DNA of 64,000 nucleotides from Sulfurospirillum cavolei (GTDB taxonomy: Bacteria; Campylobacterota; Campylobacteria; Campylobacterales; Sulfurospirillaceae): assembly GCF_000813325.1 (NCBI RefSeq), contig NZ_BBQE01000003.1, one strand, 5' to 3'. The notes beneath the pieces are model-generated. The model ran no database searches. It was given only the letters and a program-made list of their open reading frames with translations, and was not told the origin of the DNA. Position numbers and translations under genes: made by a program. Each line of letters opens with the position of its first letter. Within the stretch, counting starts at the first letter, position 1. This document shows positions 25,402 through 33,627 of this stretch, piece after piece.

Positions 25402-26868
25402 TTATGCTGCCATAGGTGAAGCATTTTGAGGTTCAGACTCAATTGCTTTACTTGCAGTCATTGTTTTGTACATATTGTAAGTGAACATGAAGAAACCGAT
25501 AAGATACAACAAACCGCCCGTTGCACGAAGAGCGTAGTAAGGAATTAAAACGGTTACGGTATCGATGAATGAATATGCGAGGTTACCGAATTGATCCGTC
25601 GCTCTCCACATCATACCTTGCGTAATACCGGCAATCCACATGCTTGAGAAGTACATAACGATACCCGTCGTTTGAATCCAAAATTGTGATTCCATCAATT
25701 TTTTACTGTAAAGCTCGCGTTTATACATACGTGGAGCCATATGATACAATGCCGCCATCGTCATAAAACCTACCCAACCGAGCGTACCGTCGTGAACGTG
25801 TCCGGGAATCCAGTCGGTAAAGTGTGCCAAGGCGTTAACGGATTTAATAGATTGGATCGGTCCTTCAAGCGTACTTAACATGTAGAACGTTGAAGCAAAT
25901 ACCATAAATTTAACCAACGGATTTTCTTTGAGTTGTCCCCATTGTCCTTTCATCGTAAGAAGCATATTAATCGCACTACCCCAAGACGGAAGAATTAAGA
26001 CGATAGAGAAGATAGAACCCATCGTTTGAACCCAATCGGGAACCGTTGAATAGATAAGGTGGTGTCCGCCGGCCCAAAGGTAAACAAACATCAAACCCCA
26101 GAAAGAAAGAAGTGATAATTTATAAGAGAAAACCGGTTGACCGGACTCTTTGGGCAAGAAGTAATAGATCATCGCAATAATAGGCACCGTAAAGATAAAT
26201 GCTACCGCATTGTGACCATACCACCATTGAACCATCGCATCATTTGTTCCTGCATACATCGAAACAGAGTGATACCATTTACCCATACCAGCAACAAAAT
26301 AGGTTGGAACTTCCATATTATTGAAAAGATACAACATTGCTACACCTAAAAACGTTGCAATGTAATACCACATAGAGATATAAAGTGTTTTTTCACGTCT
26401 TATACCAATAAGACCAAAAATACTCACACCCCACAGAACCCATAAAACAACAACGGCAATATCCAATGGCCATTCCAATTCTGCATACTCTTTAGAGGTA
26501 CCAATACCCAAAAATAGAGCTACTACAGCGGAAAGGATTGTTAACATGTAAATCCAAAAATGGAGTCGTCCAACAATCATCAAAAACGGTGACTCTGCCA
26601 TCGATACTTTAAGTACTCTTTGCCCAACGTAGTACCATGTAGCAAAAATCCCGCTTAGTAAGAATCCAAAAATTACTCCTGAAGTATGAAGCGGTCTTAA
26701 ACGACTAAAAGTACCGTATTCATCTGCTAAGTAATTCAACTCAGGGAAAGCCATTTGATAGGCAATAACCACGCCTATTACCATACCAATGATTCCAAAT
26801 AGAATCGTCGCATAGGTAAAACATTTGGCGACTGAATAGTCATAGTTCAATGCATCTCTAGCCTGCAT
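25402..26868 (-). CDS. ccoN: cbb3-type cytochrome c oxidase subunit I
   Basis: Catalytic subunit of 488 residues with about 12 membrane helices, holding haem b and the haem b3-CuB site where oxygen is reduced. Histidine ligands are seen in RPLHTSGVIFGF, YGHNAVAFIFT, GGHHLIYSTVPDWVQ and IPGHVHDGTLGW. The start is the ATG at 26868 behind a perfect AGGAGG. It is the first gene of ccoNOQP. High-affinity cbb3 oxidases serve microaerobic respiration. CpG usage changes sharply around 26.1-26.3 kb, see findings. Confidence 0.97.
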   Translation of the reverse strand: MQARDALNYDYSVAKCFTYATILFGIIGMVIGVVIAYQMAFPELNYLADEYGTFSRLRPLHTSGVIFGFLLSGIFATWYYVGQRVLKVSMAESPFLMIVGRLHFWIYMLTILSAVVALFLGIGTSKEYAELEWPLDIAVVVLWVLWGVSIFGLIGIRREKTLYISMWYYIATFLGVAMLYLFNNMEVPTYFVAGMGKWYHSVSMYAGTNDAMVQWWYGHNAVAFIFTVPIIAMIYYFLPKESGQPVFSYKLSLLSFWGLMFVYLWAGGHHLIYSTVPDWVQTMGSIFSIVLILPSWGSAINMLLTMKGQWGQLKENPLVKFMVFASTFYMLSTLEGPIQSIKSVNALAHFTDWIPGHVHDGTLGWVGFMTMAALYHMAPRMYKRELYSKKLMESQFWIQTTGIVMYFSSMWIAGITQGMMWRATDQFGNLAYSFIDTVTVLIPYYALRATGGLLYLIGFFMFTYNMYKTMTASKAIESEPQNASPMAA

Positions 26869-26920
26869 CAATTCCTCCTAACATGTGTTTTTATGTCACA
26901 AAAATATCACATAATGGGAA

Positions 26921-26926
26921 ATTATA
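26921..26926 (-). promoter_or_regulatory. -10 box of the cco operon
   Basis: A perfect TATAAT on the minus strand lies about 50 bases before the ccoN start codon. The leader also holds ACATGT and an AT-rich direct stretch. No textbook FNR box is seen. Confidence 0.6.
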
Positions 26927-27012
26927 GTGCACCAAATCTACAACGAAGCTTAAGAAGATTAAATTTGTGTTAAATAAAAAAGTTTAAGAAGACTTTAAAA
27001 ATAGCAAAAAGA

Positions 27013-27040
27013 GTAAGAACGATGCCATGACCGTTCTTAC
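27013..27040 (-). terminator. terminator of the two-component system operon
   Basis: Perfect 9-base stem GTAAGAACG / CGTTCTTAC with a 10-base loop, followed on the minus strand by TCTTTTTG. It overlaps the stop codon of the response-regulator gene by design of its last codons. Confidence 0.8.
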
Positions 27041-27708
27041 GTATTGATCTTATAACCAAGCCCCGGAATATTTTTGATAAACTCTTTATCGGTTTTCTCG
27101 CGAACCCGCTTAATAAACGTACGAATCGCTGAATCTGTTACTTTTTTATTTGTCCAGACATACTTCTTGATCTCTTCATGAAGCACAAAAACGCCTAGAT
27201 TTTTCACTAAGATAGAGATAAAAAGTAACTCTTTTTTCGTCAAAAAGATCGTTTGGCCTTCTTTAATCAAAACACGTTTGCTTTTATCGAACTGATAAAC
27301 GCCGCCTAAATCAACGACATCCGTTTGATCCAACATCTCTTTCGATACCAATTGTAACGTTTTCATCAACTGATCGGGGTCGATCGGCTTAATTAAATAC
27401 TTATCGATTCCGACGTCGATCGCTTCCAATAAGCGTTCTTTTTCGCTAAACGCACTTAAAATAATGATCGGAGTTTGTTTGGAAATGTGTTTAATCTCTT
27501 TAGACATCATCAAACCGTCGACGACCGGCATCATAATATCCGTTATAACGATGTCCGGTTTAAACTTTTTAAATTTTTTTAACCCGTCGTCACCGTCGCG
27601 TGCCGTGATAAATTTGGCAAATTCGTCCCCGATTGCGCTTTCCAGCGCGTTTCTAAGATCTTCTTCGTCTTCGACAAACAAAACCGTCAATTTCGATAAT
27701 CCGCTCAT
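27037..27708 (-). CDS. OmpR-type response regulator
   Basis: Regulator of 223 residues with a receiver domain (phospho-acceptor Asp57 in DIVITDIMMP, acidic pair in FVEDEED, Lys in LIKPIDP) and a C-terminal winged-helix DNA-binding domain ending IPGLGYKINT. The ATG at 27708 overlaps the kinase stop (ATGA) with GGAAGAGG upstream; the in-frame start at 27756 lies within the kinase gene. Its place between the kinase and the cco operon equals that of BumR (Cj1491c) in C. jejuni, from memory. Confidence 0.92.
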   Translation of the reverse strand: MSGLSKLTVLFVEDEEDLRNALESAIGDEFAKFITARDGDDGLKKFKKFKPDIVITDIMMPVVDGLMMSKEIKHISKQTPIIILSAFSEKERLLEAIDVGIDKYLIKPIDPDQLMKTLQLVSKEMLDQTDVVDLGGVYQFDKSKRVLIKEGQTIFLTKKELLFISILVKNLGVFVLHEEIKKYVWTNKKVTDSAIRTFIKRVREKTDKEFIKNIPGLGYKINT

Positions 27709-28943
27709 TCCTCTTCCTTTAGAACCGTTTTTACGGGTATCTTGATCGAAAAACAAACACCGTCTTCGTGGTTATATGCCTCAATGGTGCCCATCATACT
27801 ATTTTTAATAATCATTTTACTCATATAAAGACCGAGTCCCGTTCCGGCACTCGCATGCTTTGTCGTAAAATAAGGCTCGAAAATCTTATCGAGAATAGTC
27901 GCGTCGATACCCCCTGCATTATCGCAGACTTTTATTATAGCATCTCCCGCGCTTAATGTGTCAATTTCAATATAAATTAATCTACTTTTTATTTTATTAT
28001 GAGAAAAAGCGTCTATCGTGTTGTTGAGAAGGTTAATCAAGACTTGCGAAAATTCGTTAAAATATCCTTGAATGTCGGCGTCATGAACGATGTTAAGCCG
28101 AATTTGTACTTCGTTGCGCTCCAAAGTACCGCGCATAATATCGATTGCTTCTTTGGCAACGCTACTGAGTGAAAAAAGTTCCGTTTCACGATTCGGGCTG
28201 AAAAAATTACGAAAATCTTCGATCGTCTCCGACATTTTGACGATAATTTTTTTCGCATGCTCGTAACTTTCTTCAAATCCGCCTTCTTTGACATTTGTAC
28301 AGGCTTGGTAGAGTTTATTCATTTTATAGAGCGTAATGTTCAGCTCCGAAAGAGGTTGACGCCATTGATGGGCGATATTGGCGATCATCTCACCCATCGA
28401 AGCCAAGCGTGCTTGTTGAAATAAGAAACGATCTTTTTCCCGGTTTTTTTCAACCTCTTCTTTAACGCGCTCTTCAAGGGTTTGATTCAGTTGCGTTAAC
28501 GCCTTCGTCTGCTCTTTGACGCGTTCTTCCAGCGTTGCGTTGAGCTCTTCTAGCTCTTCGTCTTTGGTGATCAACGCTTCGCTTAAGCGAACGCTTTCGG
28601 TCACATCGTAGCGAATAGCGATAAACTCTTCAATTTCTCCGTTTTCATCTAAGATAGGACATACGGTCGTATTGACGTAAAAGGTGCTACCGTCTTTTGC
28701 CAAATTTTTAACCGTCGATTTGTAGGTTTGTTTTTGTAAAATCGTTTGCCAAAGCTGCTTGAACGTGGACGGCGGGACTTCAGGGTGGCGTACGATATTG
28801 TGATTTTGCCCGATAAGTTCTTCTTTGGTATAGCCTGAAATTTTGCAAAATTCATCGTTCACAAACGTAATAATGCCGTTAATATCGGTTTTGGAGATAA
28901 TATTGCTACTCTCAATGGCGGTTTGATACTGTTCAAGTTTCAT
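27705..28943 (-). CDS. cytoplasmic PAS sensor histidine kinase
   Basis: Soluble sensor of 412 residues without membrane helices. A PAS domain covers residues about 5-115 (IITFVNDEFCKISGYTKEE), a coiled coil about 120-175 follows, then a dimerisation domain with phospho-acceptor His192 (AHQWRQPLSELN), N box LINLLNNTIDAF, and the G1 and G2 boxes CDNAGGID and GTGLGLYMSK. It should phosphorylate or dephosphorylate the adjacent regulator. The equivalent C. jejuni sensor, BumS, responds to butyrate mainly through phosphatase activity, as I remember it. Overlaps the SafE-like gene by 4 bases. Confidence 0.92.
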   Translation of the reverse strand: MKLEQYQTAIESSNIISKTDINGIITFVNDEFCKISGYTKEELIGQNHNIVRHPEVPPSTFKQLWQTILQKQTYKSTVKNLAKDGSTFYVNTTVCPILDENGEIEEFIAIRYDVTESVRLSEALITKDEELEELNATLEERVKEQTKALTQLNQTLEERVKEEVEKNREKDRFLFQQARLASMGEMIANIAHQWRQPLSELNITLYKMNKLYQACTNVKEGGFEESYEHAKKIIVKMSETIEDFRNFFSPNRETELFSLSSVAKEAIDIMRGTLERNEVQIRLNIVHDADIQGYFNEFSQVLINLLNNTIDAFSHNKIKSRLIYIEIDTLSAGDAIIKVCDNAGGIDATILDKIFEPYFTTKHASAGTGLGLYMSKMIIKNSMMGTIEAYNHEDGVCFSIKIPVKTVLKEEE

Positions 28944-29620
28944 GCAATAACCGCGCTATACCCTAAATACGCCATATAAATGCCGTAAACGATAATGATA
29001 AGAGAAGCGACCTTAATCATGACTTCGCGAAAGTTGCTTCCTTTAAGAAAACCTACCACAAAACCAAGCCCCAACATCGAGGGCATCGTAGCGATACCGA
29101 AAAGTGCCATCTTAACGCCTCCTAGCCAAAAAGAGCCCGACGTCGCGGCGGCCGCTAAAAAGAAGTAAACTAAGCCGCACGGCAAAAAACCGTTTAATAA
29201 ACCCAAACCGTAAAAACTACCCAAAGTTTTGGAATGAATGAGCTGCGAAAAAAGCTTTTTGATTGTCGGATTAAATGCTATCGTCGATTCAAGCGAGGTC
29301 AAAAATTTAATTTTTCCCATCATCGATAACCCCATTAATACCATCACGATACCGATCACAAAATAAAAATAACCGTTAATATGCGCCGAAAATGTAAAAA
29401 TAGAACCGAGCGCACCGAAAAACATTCCTAAAAATATATACGCGCTGATGCGACCGAGGTTGTAGGTTAAATGTGCTAAAAATTGCGACGACGACGAAGC
29501 GGTAGGGTCTATTTTGGCACTGCTATACGCCATAACAAACCCGCCGCACATACCGATACAATGCCCAAGGCTTCCTAAAAAAGCTACGCTGATAATCGTC
29601 GTAATATCGATGGCGTTGAT
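28940..29620 (-). CDS. SafE/TauE-family membrane protein with a non-standard start
   Basis: Polytopic protein of about 226 residues with six membrane helices. The first helix contains the family motif GHCIGMCGG, and GLLNGFLPCGLVYFFL lies mid-protein; both belong to the DsbD-like/SafE family, members of which move copper or sulfur species. The only ordinary start, an ATG at 29551, would cut the motif in half. The frame is open upstream to a TAG at 29624, and the best candidate is an ATC at 29620, six bases after GGAG (29630-29627). The protein may serve the oxidase metal centres. It lies between carA and the kinase. Confidence 0.7.
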   Translation of the reverse strand: MNAIDITTIISVAFLGSLGHCIGMCGGFVMAYSSAKIDPTASSSSQFLAHLTYNLGRISAYIFLGMFFGALGSIFTFSAHINGYFYFVIGIVMVLMGLSMMGKIKFLTSLESTIAFNPTIKKLFSQLIHSKTLGSFYGLGLLNGFLPCGLVYFFLAAAATSGSFWLGGVKMALFGIATMPSMLGLGFVVGFLKGSNFREVMIKVASLIIIVYGIYMAYLGYSAVIA

Positions 29621-29636
29621 GACCTACTCCGTTACG

Positions 29637-30767
29637 TTAAAGTCTGTTGGCAAACTCTTGGAAAATATAGCGACTCTCTTGCGGGCCGGAGCTTGCTTCG
29701 GGATGATGCTGTACCGAAAAGATCGGAGAATCGTTATATTCCAACCCCTCAATCGTGTTATCGAAGAGATTGACATGTGTGATTTTTGCAATTTTACAAA
29801 TCGAATCGGGAACGTTGTAATTATGGTTTTGCGTCGTAATCTCTACGACATGGTTCGCCATATTTTTAACCGGATGATTGCCGCCGTGTTGTCCGAATTT
29901 AAGCTTATACGTCGGGTATCCGTGGGCGATCGAAAGCAATTGATGTCCTAAACAAATCGCGAAAATAGGCACTTTTGCCTCAATAAGCTTTTTAACCTCT
30001 TGCGCTTCGCTCTTTAAGATCAAAGGATCTCCCGGACCGTTGGACAAAAAGAGCCCGTGAATCTCGCCCTTTTTATAACGAGCGATAACCTCATCGCCGT
30101 TAAAATCATGCGGAACGACTTCAACGTCCAAACCCACCTCGCACAATTCGTTGAGAATATTGCGTTTAATGCCAAGATCGACCGCTAAAATCTTTTTTCC
30201 TAAACGTTTCGGGGAAGCGTTATAGCTTTGCGTCTCCGCATTCCACGCTCCGTGCGTGTGTCGATAACTCTCAGACGTACTCACTTTTTCGATATAGTTT
30301 ACCTCTTCGATGCGAGGGCTTTTACGAAGCATCTCTTTGAGTACCTCGACATCGCTCACTTCGGTAGACGCGATCATCATCCGAGGACCGCCGTCTCGAA
30401 TCATCTTCGTCAAATAGCGCGTGTCGATATCGCAAATTCCCATGCTTTGGTGCTGTTTCAAAAAATCGGATAAACCGGCTTGCGATCGGAAATTGGAAGG
30501 CGTAAGATTCAAACTTCGAACGAACATTCCGCTTGCGTGGATCGTACGGCTTTCCATATCGTTATCGTTGGTTCCGACGATACCGATTTCGGGCATCGTA
30601 AAAACGATAAACTGACCTGCGTAACTGGGATCGCTTAAGATTTCTTGATAGCCGCTCATCGATGTGTTAAAAACGATTTCGCCCGTTTTCGTTCCTTCAA
30701 ATCCGAAACTTTTTGCCTCTAAAAATACGCCGTTTTCAAGATAAATCCATACCGGTTTTAGCGTCAT
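29637..30767 (-). CDS. carA: carbamoyl-phosphate synthase small subunit
   Basis: Glutaminase subunit of 376 residues that delivers ammonia to CarB for pyrimidine and arginine synthesis. The N-terminal domain starts VWIYLENGVFLEAKSFG; the class I glutamine amidotransferase domain carries GLFLSNGPGDP, the nucleophile Cys in FAICLGHQLLSIAHG and the His-Glu pair in SVQHHPEAS. carB is not in the window. The start codon overlaps the end of the DUF507 gene by 4 bases. Confidence 0.97.
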   Translation of the reverse strand: MTLKPVWIYLENGVFLEAKSFGFEGTKTGEIVFNTSMSGYQEILSDPSYAGQFIVFTMPEIGIVGTNDNDMESRTIHASGMFVRSLNLTPSNFRSQAGLSDFLKQHQSMGICDIDTRYLTKMIRDGGPRMMIASTEVSDVEVLKEMLRKSPRIEEVNYIEKVSTSESYRHTHGAWNAETQSYNASPKRLGKKILAVDLGIKRNILNELCEVGLDVEVVPHDFNGDEVIARYKKGEIHGLFLSNGPGDPLILKSEAQEVKKLIEAKVPIFAICLGHQLLSIAHGYPTYKLKFGQHGGNHPVKNMANHVVEITTQNHNYNVPDSICKIAKITHVNLFDNTIEGLEYNDSPIFSVQHHPEASSGPQESRYIFQEFANRL

Positions 30768-31318
30768 GATACCATTCCTCTTTTACGTAACTCTTCCTCG
30801 TAAAGCTTTTCAAAAATCAAATCGTACTCTTCCGAGCCGGGAACCAATTTTCGCTTATAATTCGAAATTCTTTCCGCGACATCGTCTTCAATGGCTTGAA
30901 AATGCGAAATATACGTCTCGATCGCATTGTAAGCAATATTTTTAACGCGGTTTTCGGAGACGTTGTATTCGATCAGTCCCATTTTCCATGAAGTCTCGAG
31001 TAGTTTGTGAGCGATGGCGTTGTACCTGTCTTCGTACGACAAAATCACGCCGTACTCGGAAGAGAGCTTTTTCTTAATCAACCAAAACATATTGCGTCGA
31101 TCGACTCTTTGAAATTCCATTTCGTCTTCGTTTTGCTCTAAAATTTCCGTAACGCGCTCTTCAAGAGCGATCTCTTTTTTAATATCTTCTAAAATCAAAT
31201 CCTCTGCAACCTTCATGACGGGTTCTAGCCCTTTAAGCATGGTTACAAATCCACAATTAAAAAGATCGATTGCTATCTTGTTGGCAATATAGGGGGCATG
31301 CGGCAATCTGATTTTCAT
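30764..31318 (-). CDS. DUF507 family protein
   Basis: Cytoplasmic protein of 184 residues of the DUF507 family common in Campylobacterota. It is mostly helical, with MKIRLPHAPYIANKIAIDLFN at the N-terminus, an acidic middle part and LRKRGMVS at the end. No function is known. It is the first gene of the DUF507-carA-safE-kinase-regulator operon; the same DUF507-carA pairing occurs in C. jejuni as I remember. Confidence 0.88.
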   Translation of the reverse strand: MKIRLPHAPYIANKIAIDLFNCGFVTMLKGLEPVMKVAEDLILEDIKKEIALEERVTEILEQNEDEMEFQRVDRRNMFWLIKKKLSSEYGVILSYEDRYNAIAHKLLETSWKMGLIEYNVSENRVKNIAYNAIETYISHFQAIEDDVAERISNYKRKLVPGSEEYDLIFEKLYEEELRKRGMVS

Positions 31319-31346
31319 CCATGTACCTTACTTCTGAATTTTTCAC

Positions 31347-31352
31347 ATTGTA
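31347..31352 (-). promoter_or_regulatory. possible -10 box of the DUF507-carA operon
   Basis: TACAAT on the minus strand lies 29 bases before the DUF507 start codon. No -35 box is clear, which is usual for this group. Confidence 0.4.
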
Positions 31353-31400
31353 ACCAAAGTAAGGTAAATATCTGTTTAGAGTAAGCTTAGAGCCTTTTTG

Positions 31401-31928
31401 TCACTCTTTTGTTTGATTGTCTTCGACAAAAGGAGGCCCTTTTTTGAGCCGTTGCGTAATTTCGGACGCCGTTTGAGGATTCATTTTGGCAAAAATTTGG
31501 GATATTTTCTTTGCCGGCAATCCAAAAAGAATGGAAGCACCTTCGTGCGGAGGTAACTTTTCGATAATGGCAGCGGCGGCACCGTCTTTCATCTTGACGT
31601 ATGTTTCATCGACTTTTTCGCCCTTTTTCGCTTCAACGAGCTCCAAGAGTTTTTTATTTTCGTCTAGCATCGAGGCGATACGTCGCTCTTTTTCTTCGAT
31701 CGCTTCTTTGGTTTTTGCTAATTCAGCCTCTTTCGCTTTTAACGATGCTTTTTGCTTTTCAAAAAGTGCGTTGGTCGCCGCTTGGAGCGCTTCAAACGAT
31801 TGACGTGCTTCGTCGATTTTTTCGACCTCCTTGAGAAGTTCGCTTTTACGCTCCTCAAAGACTTTCGTACAATCAATCGTCTCGGCATACAATAAGGTAC
31901 TCAAAGCTACGATCCACAACCGTTTCAT
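31401..31928 (-). CDS. MotE-like periplasmic flagellar protein (MgtE N-terminal-like domain)
   Basis: Exported protein of 175 residues with a signal peptide (residues 1-16, ending YAE), a long coiled coil (about 20-115) and a C-terminal domain with IIEKLPPHEGASILFGLPAKKISQIFAKMNPQTASEITQ, which is the MgtE-N-like repeat typical of MotE. MotE acts as chaperone for the stator or scaffold of the flagellar motor in this group. It is followed 82 bases on by the DUF507 gene and overlaps the FliJ-like gene by 4 bases. Confidence 0.78.
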   Translation of the reverse strand: MKRLWIVALSTLLYAETIDCTKVFEERKSELLKEVEKIDEARQSFEALQAATNALFEKQKASLKAKEAELAKTKEAIEEKERRIASMLDENKKLLELVEAKKGEKVDETYVKMKDGAAAAIIEKLPPHEGASILFGLPAKKISQIFAKMNPQTASEITQRLKKGPPFVEDNQTKE

Positions 31929-32359
31929 GATTCTCCTCTTTTATGAAGTTCTCCGGCGAACAAAAGGGTTGACACCTCGTCCAAATAGAGTTGTTCTTGT
32001 TTTTTCATCTTCTCGATCATCGCTTGAAGTTCTTGCTCTTCGAGGTATTTGATTTTTTCATATTCGATATGTGCTTTTTGATAATCGACTTGAAGCTGTT
32101 TGGTTTGGCGTTGCGTAACGATCAACTCTTGCTCGTAGCGTTTTTTTTCACGCCCCATTACCGTTTTTTGTTCGCCGATCATCACCAAAAGTGACACCGT
32201 TCCCTCTTTGGGAAGCGTCATGGCGGCAATATCTTCGTAAATCGACGCAATCTTATGCGTGATCAGCCGTTCTTTGTTTTGACTTTTAATCAGTTCTCGC
32301 TCAATCGCATCGCGTTTTTGTTTGCGAATTTTGGCAATTTTCGAGAACTGACTTTTCAT
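31925..32359 (-). CDS. FliJ-like coiled-coil protein (HP0256-like)
   Basis: Basic, almost wholly coiled-coil protein of 144 residues, beginning MKSQFSKIAKIRKQKRDAIE. Length, coiled-coil character and position between purA and the MotE-like gene agree with the FliJ-like HP0256 of H. pylori and Cj1497c, as I remember them. FliJ helps flagellar export substrates reach the export gate. Sequence alone, dominated by Lys and Glu, would not prove it. It is separated from purA by a 20-base gap that holds TTACATGTAA. Confidence 0.75.
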   Translation of the reverse strand: MKSQFSKIAKIRKQKRDAIERELIKSQNKERLITHKIASIYEDIAAMTLPKEGTVSLLVMIGEQKTVMGREKKRYEQELIVTQRQTKQLQVDYQKAHIEYEKIKYLEEQELQAMIEKMKKQEQLYLDEVSTLLFAGELHKRGES

Positions 32360-32379
32360 GGCCGCCCTTACATGTAAGT

Positions 32380-33627
32380 TTATAAAATAATCGTATCGTT
32401 TCGATCGGGACTCGTGGAAATAAGACCGATTTTCGTACCGGTTAGCGCTTCAAGGCGTTTGAGATATGCTTTTGCCGCTTCGGGTAAATCCTCAAATTTT
32501 CGACATCCTACGACACTTTTCCAGCCCGGAAGCTCTTCGTAAATCGGTTGAATATTTTCTAAATCCTCCGGCAAAGTTTCAAGACGCTTACCGCCCGCTT
32601 CGTATGCCACACATACTTTGATTGTCTCAAAACCGTCTAAAACATCAAGTTTCATAATGGCAAGCTCGTCACATCCGTTGATACGACTTGCGTAACGGCA
32701 GGCAACCGCGTCAAACCAACCGCAACGGCGCGCGCGTCCGGTCGACGTTCCGTATTCATGCCCTTTTTCGCGAAGCGCATCACCGTCCACACCGAAATCT
32801 TCGGTCGGGAAAGGACCGTTACCCACGCGCGTGCAGTACGCCTTGACGATTCCCGTCACTTTTCCGATATCTTTAGGATTGAGCCCTAAACCGATGCAAG
32901 CACCCGCGCTGATCGTATTGGAGCTGGTTACGAACGGATAGGTTCCGTGGTCGATGTCAAGCATCGTACCTTGCGCACCTTCCAACAAAACTTTTTTCTT
33001 TTCGTCTAAACATTTCCAGATCATTTGCGTCGTATCCGTCAAGAACGGAAGTAAGGCTTTGGCGTACACGTCCAATTCTTCTTTGAGTGCCGCTTTGCAA
33101 GGCGTTTGGATACCGAGTGCTTCAAAAAGCGCATGATTTTCGGTGTAAAATTCGATCAATGCGTCGGCCAATTTTTGCGTATCGCGCAACTCACCCAATC
33201 GATGTCCGCTACGCTCGATCTTACTGCCGTAGCTTGGTCCTATGCCGCGTCCCGTCGTACCGATCGCTTTATCGCCGCGCAATTTCTCTTTAGCCTGATC
33301 GATTAAAATATGGTGGTTTAAAATCATATGCGCTTTATCGCTGACGAACAAACGACCTTCCAGTCGATCAAACTGCGCCATCTCTTTGATCAACGCTTCG
33401 GGGCAGACGACCACGCCGTTACCGATCACATTCAAGGCTTTTGGATTTAAAATACCCGAGGGAATCAGATGCAACGCATAACGAACGCCGTCCACCCAAA
33501 TCGTGTGTCCCGCGTTATGCCCGCCTTGATAGCGGCAAACGACGTCATAGTGTTGCGCCATCAAATCGACGATTTTTCCTTTACCCTCGTCACCCCATTG
33601 AATGCCTACGATCATATCTGCTTTCAT
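32380..33627 (-). CDS. purA: adenylosuccinate synthetase
   Basis: GTP-dependent enzyme of 415 residues that makes adenylosuccinate from IMP and aspartate. Signature elements are GIQWGDEGKGKIVDLM at residues 7-22 and YQGGHNAGHTIW near 34, followed by GTTGRGIGPSY near 122 and TRVGNGPFPTE near 264. It follows the hisZ-like gene with no gap and leads into the flagellar FliJ/MotE-like genes, so the operon mixes metabolism and motility. Confidence 0.98.
   Translation of the reverse strand: MKADMIVGIQWGDEGKGKIVDLMAQHYDVVCRYQGGHNAGHTIWVDGVRYALHLIPSGILNPKALNVIGNGVVVCPEALIKEMAQFDRLEGRLFVSDKAHMILNHHILIDQAKEKLRGDKAIGTTGRGIGPSYGSKIERSGHRLGELRDTQKLADALIEFYTENHALFEALGIQTPCKAALKEELDVYAKALLPFLTDTTQMIWKCLDEKKKVLLEGAQGTMLDIDHGTYPFVTSSNTISAGACIGLGLNPKDIGKVTGIVKAYCTRVGNGPFPTEDFGVDGDALREKGHEYGTSTGRARRCGWFDAVACRYASRINGCDELAIMKLDVLDGFETIKVCVAYEAGGKRLETLPEDLENIQPIYEELPGWKSVVGCRKFEDLPEAAKAYLKRLEALTGTKIGLISTSPDRNDTIIL

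Noticed and set aside
27705..28943. A kinase lacking the phospho-acceptor His
   Set aside because: The motif AHQWRQPL with His192 is present, as are the N and G boxes.
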